A DNA stretch of 5,171 nt from an uncultured Calothrix sp. (GCA_937884685.1 CAKZYM010000573.1:1-5171); one strand, 5' to 3'; shown: positions 1 through 5,171, counted from the first letter of the stretch. A program made the numbers and translations. Notes: generated from the letters alone by a model not told the origin.

Positions 1-1314
1 GAAAAAGGGTTTTTTGACTATGCTTTTGTAGTGAGAAAAGGTGTCAAATCCGGCTTTTCCGTGATAGCTGCCGATTCCGCTATTTCCTACACCACCAAAT
101 GGTAAAGATGGGGTAGTGTAATGAATTAGTGTGTGGTTAATACAGCCTCCACCAAATGAAGTTTCCTTTAAGACTCGTTTTTGCAGGTTTTGATTTTGAG
201 TAAATAAATATAAGGCTAAAGGTTTTGGGTGGGAGTTAATTATATCGATGGCTTCTGCAATATCTGTAAATTCAATGACTGGTAGGATGGGACCGAAAAT
301 TTCTGACTGCATTACTCCATCATCCCAGGAAATATTCTCAATTAAAGTTGGAGCAATATAATGTTCGTCGGAAATTGTTTCTCCACCAATAATTATTTTT
401 CTATTTTCTAAATCTTTTATTTTTTCTAAATAACCGACCAATCTATCAAACTGCTTCTGATTAATGATTCTGGCATAGTCAGAGCTTTTTTCAGGGTTTT
501 CACCATAAAATTCTTGAAGACATTTTTTAATTTCATTTAATAAATTACTTTTTATTTTTTTATCAACTAAAAGATAATCCGGTGCAAGACATGTTTGTCC
601 TGCATTAAAGAATTTTCCCCAAGTTATACGTCTAGCAGCGACCTTTATATCAATTTCTGTATCTACAATGCAAGGAGATTTTCCCCCAAGTTCTAATGTT
701 ACGGGTGTAAGCTTTTCTGCTGCGGCTTGCATAACAATTTTACCGACAGCAGCACTTCCAGTAAAAAAGATATGGTCAAAGTTTTCTAGTAATAGCTGTT
801 GAGAAATTTCTATTCCTCCCTCTATCACAGCTAAATATGATTTATTAAAGTATTTATTAAAAATTTCAGTGATAAGACTCGAAGTCTTTAAAGCAAGTTC
901 TGAAGGTTTAATAATTGCACAATTTCCGGCAGCAATAGCACCAATTAATGGGGCTACAACTAATTGGAATGGATAGTTCCAAGCACCAATAATCAAAACA
1001 ACACCCAAAGGTTCTGGATAAATTTTGGCGGAAGCTGGCAACATTTGCCAAATTATTGATGATTTTTTGGGTTTACTCCAATTTTTAATATGTCTGATAG
1101 CGTATTCTATTTCTTTAATAACCAGCGCAACTTCTGCAATGAAACTTTCTGCTAATGGTTTATTTAAATCAGCTTTTAATGCTTTGGAAATTTCTGTTTC
1201 ATTATCTAAAATCGCTTGCTTCAGAATATTTAACTGCTGAATACGAAAAGAAATATTCTTGGTTTGACCAGTTTTAAAAAAATCCCGCTGCTTGCGGATT
1301 GTTTCGGCGAACAT
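1..1314 (-). CDS. Aldehyde dehydrogenase, class 3-like (3' end beyond window)
   Basis: An NAD(P)-dependent aldehyde dehydrogenase that oxidises an aldehyde to its carboxylate in the cytosol. The frame reads 438 codons without a stop from ATG at 1314 to base 1; the family is usually about 455-460 residues, so only a short C-terminal tail is missing. Visible motifs: WNYPF at residues 112-116 with the oxyanion Asn113; K136 in IIKPSE; the nucleotide-fold stretch FTGSAAVGK (184-192); general base Glu208 in ELGGK; catalytic Cys242 in GQTCLAPDY; EIFGP (338-342); and PFGGVGNSG followed by SYHGKAGFDTFSHYKS near the end. The last block and APDY after the cysteine are typical of ALDH3-type enzymes acting on medium/long-chain aldehydes. 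A cyanobacterial member from Synechocystis is known to oxidise apocarotenals and alkanals, so fatty aldehydes or apocarotenals are plausible substrates (inference). No Shine-Dalgarno is seen: the bases before the start are C-rich on the coding strand because a repeat block ends there. The kinase gene lies 89 bp upstream on the same strand. Confidence 0.95.
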   Translation of the reverse strand, partial: MFAETIRKQRDFFKTGQTKNISFRIQQLNILKQAILDNETEISKALKADLNKPLAESFIAEVALVIKEIEYAIRHIKNWSKPKKSSIIWQMLPASAKIYPEPLGVVLIIGAWNYPFQLVVAPLIGAIAAGNCAIIKPSELALKTSSLITEIFNKYFNKSYLAVIEGGIEISQQLLLENFDHIFFTGSAAVGKIVMQAAAEKLTPVTLELGGKSPCIVDTEIDIKVAARRITWGKFFNAGQTCLAPDYLLVDKKIKSNLLNEIKKCLQEFYGENPEKSSDYARIINQKQFDRLVGYLEKIKDLENRKIIIGGETISDEHYIAPTLIENISWDDGVMQSEIFGPILPVIEFTDIAEAIDIINSHPKPLALYLFTQNQNLQKRVLKETSFGGGCINHTLIHYTTPSLPFGGVGNSGIGSYHGKAGFDTFSHYKSIVKKPFF

Positions 1315-1323
1315 ATATGTTGT

Positions 1324-1351
1324 GGGGAGTGGGGAATAGGGGATAGGGATG
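1324..1351. repeat. Degenerate G-rich heptamer block (STRR-like)
   Basis: Four G-runs at 7-8 base spacing on the plus strand: GGGGAGT, GGGGAAT, then A-GGGG-AT and A-GGG-AT. This resembles the short tandemly repeated heptanucleotides (STRRs, CCCCAxT type) known from Nostocales; the unit drifts, so it is a decayed array. It ends nine bases before the aldehyde dehydrogenase start codon, so that gene's mRNA would carry C-runs just before the ATG. G-runs at 1324-1327, 1331-1334, 1339-1342 and 1346-1348 with loops of 3, 4 and 3 bases also satisfy the canonical G-quadruplex pattern. Confidence 0.8.
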
Positions 1352-1362
1352 ATGAATTAGAT

Positions 1363-1397
1363 AAAATCCAAAATCCAAAATCTAAAATCCAAAATTC
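1363..1397. repeat. Heptanucleotide tandem repeat, five units of AAAATCC
   Basis: Five head-to-tail 7-base units: AAAATCC (1363-1369), AAAATCC (1370-1376), AAAATCT (1377-1383), AAAATCC (1384-1390) and AAAATTC (1391-1397). Two units each carry one substitution and the register is never lost. On the minus strand the unit reads GGATTTT, a common simple repeat in filamentous cyanobacteria. It starts six bases past the kinase stop codon, so it forms the U-rich beginning of that gene's 3' untranslated region. No terminator stem is visible, so transcripts may read through into the dehydrogenase gene. Confidence 0.9.
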
Positions 1398-1403
1398 GAT
1401 GAT

Positions 1404-2504
1404 TTATTGTTTCATAGGTAGGGTAATTGTAAAAATACTACCTTTACCTAATTCAGAATCAACTTTAATAGTACCTTGATGAGCTTCTACAATACGCCGA
1501 GAAAGGTACAATCCTAAACCACTACCCGAACGTTTATGACTTCCGGGACGAAATCTTTCAAATAAAGTAGCTTGCTGCTCTGGGGAAATACCTTGTCCAG
1601 TATCAATGATTTTGATAGTAATTACACCACAATCGCTTGATTCAGGTTCTAAACAAATATTAATTGAGCCATTATCGGTGAATTTGATGGCATTTCCTAC
1701 TAAATTGGTAAATAAGCGATGCAACTCAAGGCGATCGCCGATTACTTTTGTTGGATTTTCAGCTTGTTGTAGATCCGCTTTGATTACGAGTTTTTTTTGT
1801 TCTGCTAAAGGAGTCAATTCACTCGCGACTTCCTTGATTAATTGATTAATATCAACTGGTAAAAAGGCTAAGGTTTTGCGTCCAGCTTCAAAACGATAAA
1901 CTTCTAATAAAGTGTTTACCATCGCTAACAGATTGCTGTTAGAACGAGCCATTATGGTTAACGCTTCATTCATTGATGGTGATAGTTCCCCTAAAGCACC
2001 TTCGAGAAACAGTATCATCATTCGTTCCTCTGCGACTAAGGGAGTACGTAAATCATGGGTTAGACGAGAAACAAAATCCTCCCGTTGACGAGCAATTTCA
2101 TCTCGTTCGTCAATACTGTGCTTAAGTCTTAAGAGGGAACGTACCCGTGCAAGTAATTCATCTACGGTTACAGGTTTGCGGATAAAATCATCAGCACCTA
2201 AGTCCAGTCCATGAGCAACATTAGGTGAATCATGAGCAGTAATCAACAAAATTGGAGTAAAAGATAGCTCAGCATTTCCTCGGATATGCTTAGTTACCTC
2301 GTAACCATCCATCCCCGGCATCATCAAGTCCAATAAGATTAAATCAAAGGTCGATTCTTCAATTCTATTTAATGCTTTGTGACCATTTTCTGCGGTACTA
2401 ACTTTATAACCTTCTTCTTCCAAAATAGTTTTGATTAAAAAGACATTATCGGGGGAATCATCAACAACCAGAATTTTGTCAGATGTAGAATTTGGAGAAT
2501 TCAT
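1404..2504 (-). CDS. Response regulator receiver-histidine kinase hybrid
   Basis: A soluble 366-residue two-component protein with an N-terminal receiver domain joined to a kinase core. The receiver (about 10-127) has the acidic pocket D15/D16, phospho-acceptor D59 in LLDLMMPGMDGYEV, T89 and K110 (KPV). The dimerisation/phospho-acceptor domain (about 135-210) carries THDLRTPL with H150. The ATPase domain (about 255-364) has the N box with N267 and N271 (NLVGNAIKFT), G1 DTGQGI (301-306), F box FERF (315-318) and G2 GSGLGLYLS (327-335). All key residues are present, so it should be active. There is no transmembrane segment, PAS or GAF domain: the input must be phosphorylation of the receiver or a protein partner. 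This is a familiar cyanobacterial architecture. The ATG has a modest GAAG ribosome site six bases upstream. No partner regulator is visible here; the upstream 776 bp are non-coding, and the dehydrogenase gene follows after 89 bp on the same strand. The signal sensed is unknown. Confidence 0.96.
   Translation of the reverse strand: MNSPNSTSDKILVVDDSPDNVFLIKTILEEEGYKVSTAENGHKALNRIEESTFDLILLDLMMPGMDGYEVTKHIRGNAELSFTPILLITAHDSPNVAHGLDLGADDFIRKPVTVDELLARVRSLLRLKHSIDERDEIARQREDFVSRLTHDLRTPLVAEERMMILFLEGALGELSPSMNEALTIMARSNSNLLAMVNTLLEVYRFEAGRKTLAFLPVDINQLIKEVASELTPLAEQKKLVIKADLQQAENPTKVIGDRLELHRLFTNLVGNAIKFTDNGSINICLEPESSDCGVITIKIIDTGQGISPEQQATLFERFRPGSHKRSGSGLGLYLSRRIVEAHQGTIKVDSELGKGSIFTITLPMKQ
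1731..1738. repeat. HIP1 octamer GCGATCGC
   Basis: One exact copy of the highly iterated palindrome of cyanobacterial genomes, inside the ATPase-domain part of the kinase gene (near the conserved GDRLELHRL stretch). It supports a cyanobacterial origin. It is the only exact copy noticed in the window. Confidence 0.95.
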
Positions 2505-2621
2505 AATTTACTTCAAAGGTTAATATAAGATTTTTTTTGATTAAATCAGTTAAGCCTAGGTTAATCAGAAGTAAGCTCTTGTTTATAGACACCCGTGATA
2601 GTTTAAATCAGAATTAAATAT

Positions 2622-2669
2622 TGGCTATTTACTTGATTAAAAAGCACTTTTGTTAGTAGAAAATAGCTA
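2622..2669. repeat. Inverted repeat, 9-bp arms, 30-base loop
   Basis: TGGCTATTT (2622-2630) pairs with AAATAGCTA (2661-2669); eight pairs are Watson-Crick and one is G-T. The loop contains AAAA-GCAC-TTTT, itself weakly self-complementary. It lies about 120-165 bp upstream of the kinase start and could be an operator or leader structure, but in AT-rich DNA a dyad of this quality can arise by chance. Confidence 0.35.
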
Positions 2670-2838
2670 CCGTAATTTATTTGAAATTAGTATAAGTAAT
2701 ATAGAACATATTGCAGTGATAAAAATCACTAGATGAATTGATTGAGAACCAATTGATTTGTAAAATTAAATCTAAAAAATAGTAACATAATTAACAAAAA
2801 TTGTGTTTTGGTGGTTTTTGGTATTAAGTTGCAAGAGT

Positions 2839-2868
2839 TTGAATTATCAAGCAGAAGGTAGTTATTAC
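2839..2868 (+). promoter_or_regulatory. Possible promoter for the candidate RNA at 2875-2954
   Basis: TTGAAT (2839-2844) and TATTAC (2863-2868) are separated by 18 bp and each match four of six bases of the sigma-70 consensus TTGACA/TATAAT. A start about seven bases downstream would fall at the foot of the first hairpin. The match is ordinary for AT-rich DNA and is called mainly for its position. Confidence 0.25.
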
Positions 2869-2874
2869 AAATCA

Positions 2875-2954
2875 GAACGGCAAGTATTAATTGCGGTTCA
2901 TCTTTAGGTTACGTTAGTATCGTCTCGGAGGGCGATATTACCCAGGTTTTTTTT
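2875..2954 (+). ncRNA. Candidate small structured RNA: two stem-loops plus T8 tract
   Basis: Hairpin 1 (2875-2899): GAAC, a G-G mismatch and GCAA pair with TTGC and GTTC around the seven-base loop GTATTAA. A 15-base linker follows (2900-2914). Hairpin 2 (2915-2940) has an 11-bp stem, TAGTATCGTCT with GGGCGATATTA, closed by a CGGA tetraloop. Three of its pairs are G-U as plus-strand RNA and would be C-A mismatches on the other strand, which favours plus-strand transcription. CCCAGG and then eight T (2947-2954) follow, resembling a terminator except for the six-base gap between stem and T run. The segment is richer in G and C than its surroundings. Two hairpins with an unpaired linker recall the shape of cyanobacterial sRNAs such as Yfr1, but the Yfr1 core ACUCCUCACAC is absent. 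Alternatives are a dispersed palindromic repeat or chance. No RNA family was recognised. Confidence 0.4.
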
Positions 2955-3037
2955 AATTATTGGCTGAATCTTACTTTGGTAAAGATTTTGGAGATATTTT
3001 GAACAGCATACATAGAAGTAAGATGTTGAAAATCTAT

Positions 3038-3101
3038 ATTTTGATATATTTTAGAAAAGCGTTCGATATTTACAATCTGAAAAAATGAAAAGTATCAAAA
3101 T
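3038..3101. repeat. Perfect 9-bp inverted repeat, 46-base spacer
   Basis: ATTTTGATA (3038-3046) is the exact reverse complement of TATCAAAAT (3093-3101); a further inner G-T pair is possible. The arms could be operator half-sites or short terminal repeats, but no flanking target duplication or encoded protein supports a mobile element. In AT-rich DNA this may be coincidental. Confidence 0.3.
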
Positions 3102-3112
3102 CCGCTAACGGC

Positions 3113-3154
3113 TAAAACTTTGCATTAAGAAACGATAGCTTTAGTTTTATGCAA
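3113..3154. repeat. Overlapping, mutually exclusive dyads
   Basis: TAAAACT (3113-3119) can pair with AGTTTTA (3143-3149). The adjoining TTGCAT (3120-3125) can instead pair with ATGCAA (3149-3154), with three further pairs inside after one mismatch. Each arm pair borders the other, so the two stems compete for base 3149 and for space. This region lies 127-168 bp downstream of the small gene's stop codon and could belong to its 3' untranslated region or be chance. Confidence 0.25.
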
Positions 3155-3280
3155 CTGTTAGGTATGAAAGAATTAGTATTAGTAGATTGAAAAGAGCTAT
3201 TTTATATCAGCCATTGAACTAAGAAGGGTCAGAAAAGATACTTTGCTCCTAAGAATGACTTAAAGCAATTAATACCCCAA

Positions 3281-3523
3281 TTACTTCTTTAACATCGCTT
3301 TTTCTAAATTTTGCTGAAAATCTTCAAAATCAGCAACGATAATCGAATTGTTAAAAAGTTTTTCTAATAGCGATATATCATCAATTGAATTAACATCTTG
3401 TATAACTTGCTCTGGAAGGTCTTTAAATCTTGTTTGTAGAATTTTAATTACATTTGCTCGTACTTTCTCAAGATTCTGTTGTGCTGAATTCGATAATCCG
3501 CTCATTTTTGTTACCTTATTCAT
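3281..3523 (-). CDS. Small conserved-looking protein, DUF4351/Rpn-tail-like
   Basis: An 80-residue soluble protein of unknown function. It is predicted largely helical: charged amphipathic stretches at about 14-33 (AQQNLEKVRANVIKILQTRF) and 63-79 flank a central LPEQVIQDVNSIDDISLLEKLF segment. The pattern RF-x(2)-LP-x(5)-I/V-x(2)-LEKL resembles the C-terminal DUF4351-type tail of cyanobacterial Rpn/PD-(D/E)XK proteins, here standing alone without a nuclease body; that resemblance is from memory and is not proven. The start is supported by AGGT seven bases before the ATG (3531-3534); Met7 is an alternative start. It lies 44 bp downstream of the Uma2-family gene on the same strand, so co-transcription is likely. 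It has no membrane segment, signal peptide or metal-binding cysteines. It may be a real small gene, or a surviving fragment of a longer nuclease gene. Confidence 0.65.
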   Translation of the reverse strand: MNKVTKMSGLSNSAQQNLEKVRANVIKILQTRFKDLPEQVIQDVNSIDDISLLEKLFNNSIIVADFEDFQQNLEKAMLKK

Positions 3524-3546
3524 TCTATTTACCTATTAATAATTTT

Positions 3547-3567
3547 TTAGTTAACCTGACTAACTAA
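3547..3567 (-). repeat. 7-bp dyad directly after the Uma2 stop codon
   Basis: TTAGTTA (3547-3553) and TAACTAA (3561-3567) surround a seven-base loop and abut the Uma2 stop codon. In the minus-strand transcript the stem is followed by A, not U, residues, so it does not look like an intrinsic terminator. It could act as a weak mRNA-stability stem between the two cistrons. Confidence 0.35.
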
Positions 3568-4275
3568 TTAAGATTCCGGTTCAATACCCGCTTCCCTTAG
3601 CTGCTGTGCTAGTTTTTCAGCACGCTGACGTTCTTTAGCAACTAATTCCGAACCCCACAATAATAATTCGCCATTTTCATCCCAAAAGCGCAACCAATAA
3701 CCAGTTCTATTTTCTCGAATACCCGACCATACGCCAAGAAAAAGCTGCATTTGAGGAATCCAGTAACGATTGCTTGCATCTGCTGTTTGCAATTCATAGC
3801 GTCCGGAATCATCTAATTTATAGACTTCTAAAACTCCGGTATCGGCTTCAAAAATTGCGTAGTTGGGAACCTGTAAAATTTGTTCGTAGAAAAACCACTT
3901 TCCTGGGGGATAGGTTGGTTTACTTGAATATTCACTACCTTCGGTATCCGATAGAAATTCCATCACAATAGCTGGAATATCTCCTTCAAGTTGTGGTGTA
4001 TAACTGCGCTTTACTTCTTCTCGGGAAACTTTAATTGATGGTATATATCCCCAATCTGGTGCTTTTACTACAAATCGATTATTCAACGTCGCACAAATAC
4101 CGTAATTAGTTATAGTTAAAGCATTAGATGGTAGTTTCCCATTTTGCTCCAAACTTTCTGTTAAAGCCGCAGCAAGTAAGGGCTGATTTATATTATCCAC
4201 AGGTTCATCATCTAATACAAAATCTTCAGGTAATTTTTCCCAGGTAACTTTGTGGGTGGTTGAAGTTGTTAGCAC
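3568..4275 (-). CDS. Uma2 family (DUF820) PD-(D/E)XK-fold protein, putative nuclease
   Basis: A 235-residue protein of the Uma2/DUF820 family, which is greatly expanded in cyanobacteria and has the restriction-endonuclease-like fold; its biological role is largely unknown. Recognisable parts are the N-terminal LPEDFVLDDEPVDNINQPLL region, AxxE-type helix LAAALTESLEQNG (34-46), FVVKAPDWGYIP (68-79) with candidate metal ligand D74, AIVMEFLSD (102-110) with candidate E106, and KWFFYEQILQVPNYAIFEADTGVLEVYKL (126-154) with candidate K126. The C terminus ends in the charged helix VAKERQRAEKLAQQLREAGIEPES typical of many family members. Active-site assignments are inferred from family layout. The start is GTG at 4275, chosen because GAGG sits nine bases upstream and an in-frame TAG at 4282-4284 blocks any longer start. 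The 80-residue gene follows after 44 bp. Length is normal and no break is seen. Confidence 0.87.
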   Translation of the reverse strand: MLTTSTTHKVTWEKLPEDFVLDDEPVDNINQPLLAAALTESLEQNGKLPSNALTITNYGICATLNNRFVVKAPDWGYIPSIKVSREEVKRSYTPQLEGDIPAIVMEFLSDTEGSEYSSKPTYPPGKWFFYEQILQVPNYAIFEADTGVLEVYKLDDSGRYELQTADASNRYWIPQMQLFLGVWSGIRENRTGYWLRFWDENGELLLWGSELVAKERQRAEKLAQQLREAGIEPES

Positions 4276-4498
4276 AATATTCTACCTCATTAATAGTCTT
4301 GCTTAGTTGATATTTTAGTATTTGTATTTTAATAAAATTGGAAAAACTCAAAATGTCTTATTAATTGACAGATAAATACGGTAAAGTGCTTTGTTCATAA
4401 CAACACCACACGATGAAATGATTAAAGCAAATTGGGGAGAGTAGGTAATAAAGACTCTTTCGGATAATTCTGTAAAATCATACTGTAAATTAATAAAT
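4276..4498. other. Divergent spacer between Uma2 and methyltransferase genes
   Basis: This 223-bp AT-rich stretch must hold both divergent promoters. Seen: a near-perfect TTGACA at 4365-4370 on the plus strand, without a good -10 at 16-18 bp; a direct repeat CTGTAAA at 4470-4476 and 4483-4489 just before the methyltransferase, containing TAAAAT as a -10 candidate; the small dyad ATTTTA-A-TAAAAT near 4326-4338; and AAAGA-C-TCTTT near 4450-4460. No NtcA-type GTA-N8-TAC site was found (GTA and TAC at 4472-4483 are only six bases apart). No RNA gene was recognised. Confidence 0.6.
4285..4288 (-). promoter_or_regulatory. Ribosome binding site GAGG setting the Uma2 GTG start
   Basis: GAGG on the minus strand lies nine bases before the GTG at 4273-4275. 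The overlapping ATG at 4288-4290 is in the same frame but meets TAG two codons later, so GTG is the first usable start. Confidence 0.7.
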
Positions 4499-5171
4499 AT
4501 GAATGAGAGCTTAACCCAAAAAATTCGCAATGATTTTGATTGTATTGCTTTGAATGAACAACAGGGATGGAATCATAATAGTCATTATCACCGTTTTTTA
4601 CTCAAACAGTTGACATTAAAATGCAAGACTATCCTTGATATTGGTTGTGGAACGGGTGAATTTTCACGTCTTCTTGCTAAACGTGCTAGCAGAGTTATTG
4701 CTATCGACTTATCCCCAAATATGATTGAAGTGGCTAAGGAAAAGTCACAACAATATCCTAATATTGATTTTCAAGTTGCTGATATTTTGCAATGGGATTT
4801 TCCAAGAGAGGAATTTGATGCAATTTTTTCTATTGCTACGGTTCATCATTTACCAGTAGAAAAATTACTTCCTAATCTGAAAGCTGCTTTGAAACCTGGT
4901 GGTAAGTTAGTTATTTTGGATTTGCTAGAGCATGAGAGCTTAAGAGATATATTAAGCGATTTTATTGCTGTTCCTTTGAATTGGTTGTTTCAAACTATCA
5001 AAAATAGGGATATTCAACTGTCACCAGAAGCAGCAGAAGCAATGAGAGAGCATCTTCTTGCTGATGAATACCTTACCTTATCGCAAGTAAAAAACATTTA
5101 CACAAGCTTGCTAAGAAAACCAAAGCTTAGAAAACATTTATTTTGGCGTTATTCGGTGGTTTGGGAGAAGT
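4499..5171 (+). CDS. Class I SAM-dependent methyltransferase (3' end at window edge)
   Basis: A soluble methyltransferase with the Rossmann-like class I fold (Methyltransf_11/25 type); 224 codons are read before the window ends. Motif I is ILDIGCGTGEFSRLLA (45-60); the acidic ribose-binding residue is D70 in VIAIDLSPNMI; D95 in ADILQWDF is placed to contact the adenine; HHL (116-118) follows motif II; and LKPGGKLVILDLL (131-143) is the post-II block. The N-terminal WNHNSHYHRFLL (24-35) and the end LFWRYSVVWEK match a cyanobacterial subfamily of about 225-235 residues as I remember it, so only a few residues should be missing. The substrate cannot be deduced; small molecules such as lipids, quinones or secondary metabolites are usual in this broad group. 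No Shine-Dalgarno precedes the ATG (upstream GTAAATTAATAAAT), but the start fits the family N terminus. It is transcribed divergently from the Uma2 gene; its downstream neighbours are not visible. Confidence 0.93.
   Translation, partial: MNESLTQKIRNDFDCIALNEQQGWNHNSHYHRFLLKQLTLKCKTILDIGCGTGEFSRLLAKRASRVIAIDLSPNMIEVAKEKSQQYPNIDFQVADILQWDFPREEFDAIFSIATVHHLPVEKLLPNLKAALKPGGKLVILDLLEHESLRDILSDFIAVPLNWLFQTIKNRDIQLSPEAAEAMREHLLADEYLTLSQVKNIYTSLLRKPKLRKHLFWRYSVVWEK

Larger units (their letters stand above)
2505..3280. other. Long AT-rich non-coding region upstream of the kinase
   Basis: A 776-bp stretch between two minus-strand genes with no reading frame worth calling; all frames are broken by frequent stops. 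It holds the two-hairpin element at 2875-2954 and several weaker dyads listed separately. Others are AGTGAT-AAAA-ATCACT at 2715-2730, and TGATTAA/TTAATCA at 2538-2544 and 2561-2567 around the palindrome CCTAGG, close to the kinase start. An 8-bp direct repeat AATTGATT occurs at 2736-2743 and 2751-2758. T8 tracts lie at 2531-2538 and 2947-2954. It must contain the kinase promoter, but no convincing -35/-10 pair was found; TATATT on the minus strand near 2520-2525 is only a weak -10 candidate. No tRNA or recognisable transposon remnant is seen. Confidence 0.7.

Noticed and set aside
1025..1240. Plus-strand open frame of 71 codons
   Set aside because: It lies wholly antisense within the aldehyde dehydrogenase gene, whose minus-strand frame carries all family motifs.
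1363..1397. CRISPR-like array
   Set aside because: Units of seven bases with no spacers are a simple tandem repeat.
1264..1479. Plus-strand open frame of 71 codons
   Set aside because: It spans the start of the dehydrogenase, both repeat blocks and the end of the kinase; its middle is translated simple repeat (IQNPKSKIQN).
1606..1845. Plus-strand open frame of 79 codons
   Set aside because: Antisense to the conserved ATPase domain of the kinase.
2875..2954. tRNA or Yfr1 RNA
   Set aside because: There is no cloverleaf or normal T-loop (GGTTCATC lacks the usual context), and the conserved Yfr1 core ACUCCUCACAC is absent.
3348..3539. Plus-strand open frame of 63 codons
   Set aside because: Antisense to the 80-residue gene, which has the better ribosome site and a more protein-like, charged composition.
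3547..3567. Intrinsic terminator after the Uma2 gene
   Set aside because: The stem is AT-only in its arms and followed by A residues in the minus-strand RNA, with no U tract.
3774..3971. Plus-strand open frame of 65 codons
   Set aside because: Antisense to conserved parts of the Uma2-family gene.
4365..4393. Methyltransferase promoter at TTGACA
   Set aside because: The -35-like hexamer is perfect but no acceptable -10 lies at 16-18 bp spacing (GCTTTG at 17 bp).
4472..4483. NtcA binding site
   Set aside because: GTA and TAC are separated by six bases; the NtcA consensus needs eight.
4348..4530. Minus-strand open frame of 60 codons
   Set aside because: It overlaps the start of the methyltransferase antisense, has no ribosome site and a composition typical of AT-rich non-coding DNA.

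Overview
This looks like chromosomal DNA of a filamentous, probably heterocyst-forming cyanobacterium (Nostoc/Calothrix/Rivularia type). The evidence is an AT-rich base composition, one HIP1 octamer (GCGATCGC at 1731-1738), heptanucleotide tandem repeats of the kind common in Nostocales genomes, a Uma2/DUF820 family protein, a sensorless REC-histidine kinase and a cyanobacterial-style class I methyltransferase. The species cannot be named from the sequence.

Layout from left to right. (1) 1-1314, minus: an aldehyde dehydrogenase whose last roughly 20 residues lie beyond the left edge. (2) 1315-1403: an 89-bp spacer made almost entirely of two heptamer-type repeat blocks. One block matches a canonical G-quadruplex pattern on the plus strand. 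(3) 1404-2504, minus: a receiver/histidine kinase hybrid. (4) 2505-3280: 776 bp with no credible protein gene. It contains a compact structured element at 2875-2954 (two stem-loops followed by eight T), which is the best candidate for something undescribed: a small plus-strand RNA or a dispersed palindromic repeat. (5) 3281-3523 and 3568-4275, both minus: an 80-residue protein preceded by a Uma2-family putative nuclease, 44 bp apart and probably co-transcribed. (6) 4276-4498: the divergent spacer. (7) 4499 to the right edge, plus: a class I SAM-dependent methyltransferase cut off at or very near its C terminus.

The genes do not form one obvious pathway. Kinase and dehydrogenase are co-directional and could share a transcript, but nothing ties their functions together. 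The Uma2 gene and the small gene form a plausible two-gene unit. No transposase, CRISPR array, tRNA or rRNA was recognised, and no complete novel system is evident. The most interesting material is in the non-coding DNA.
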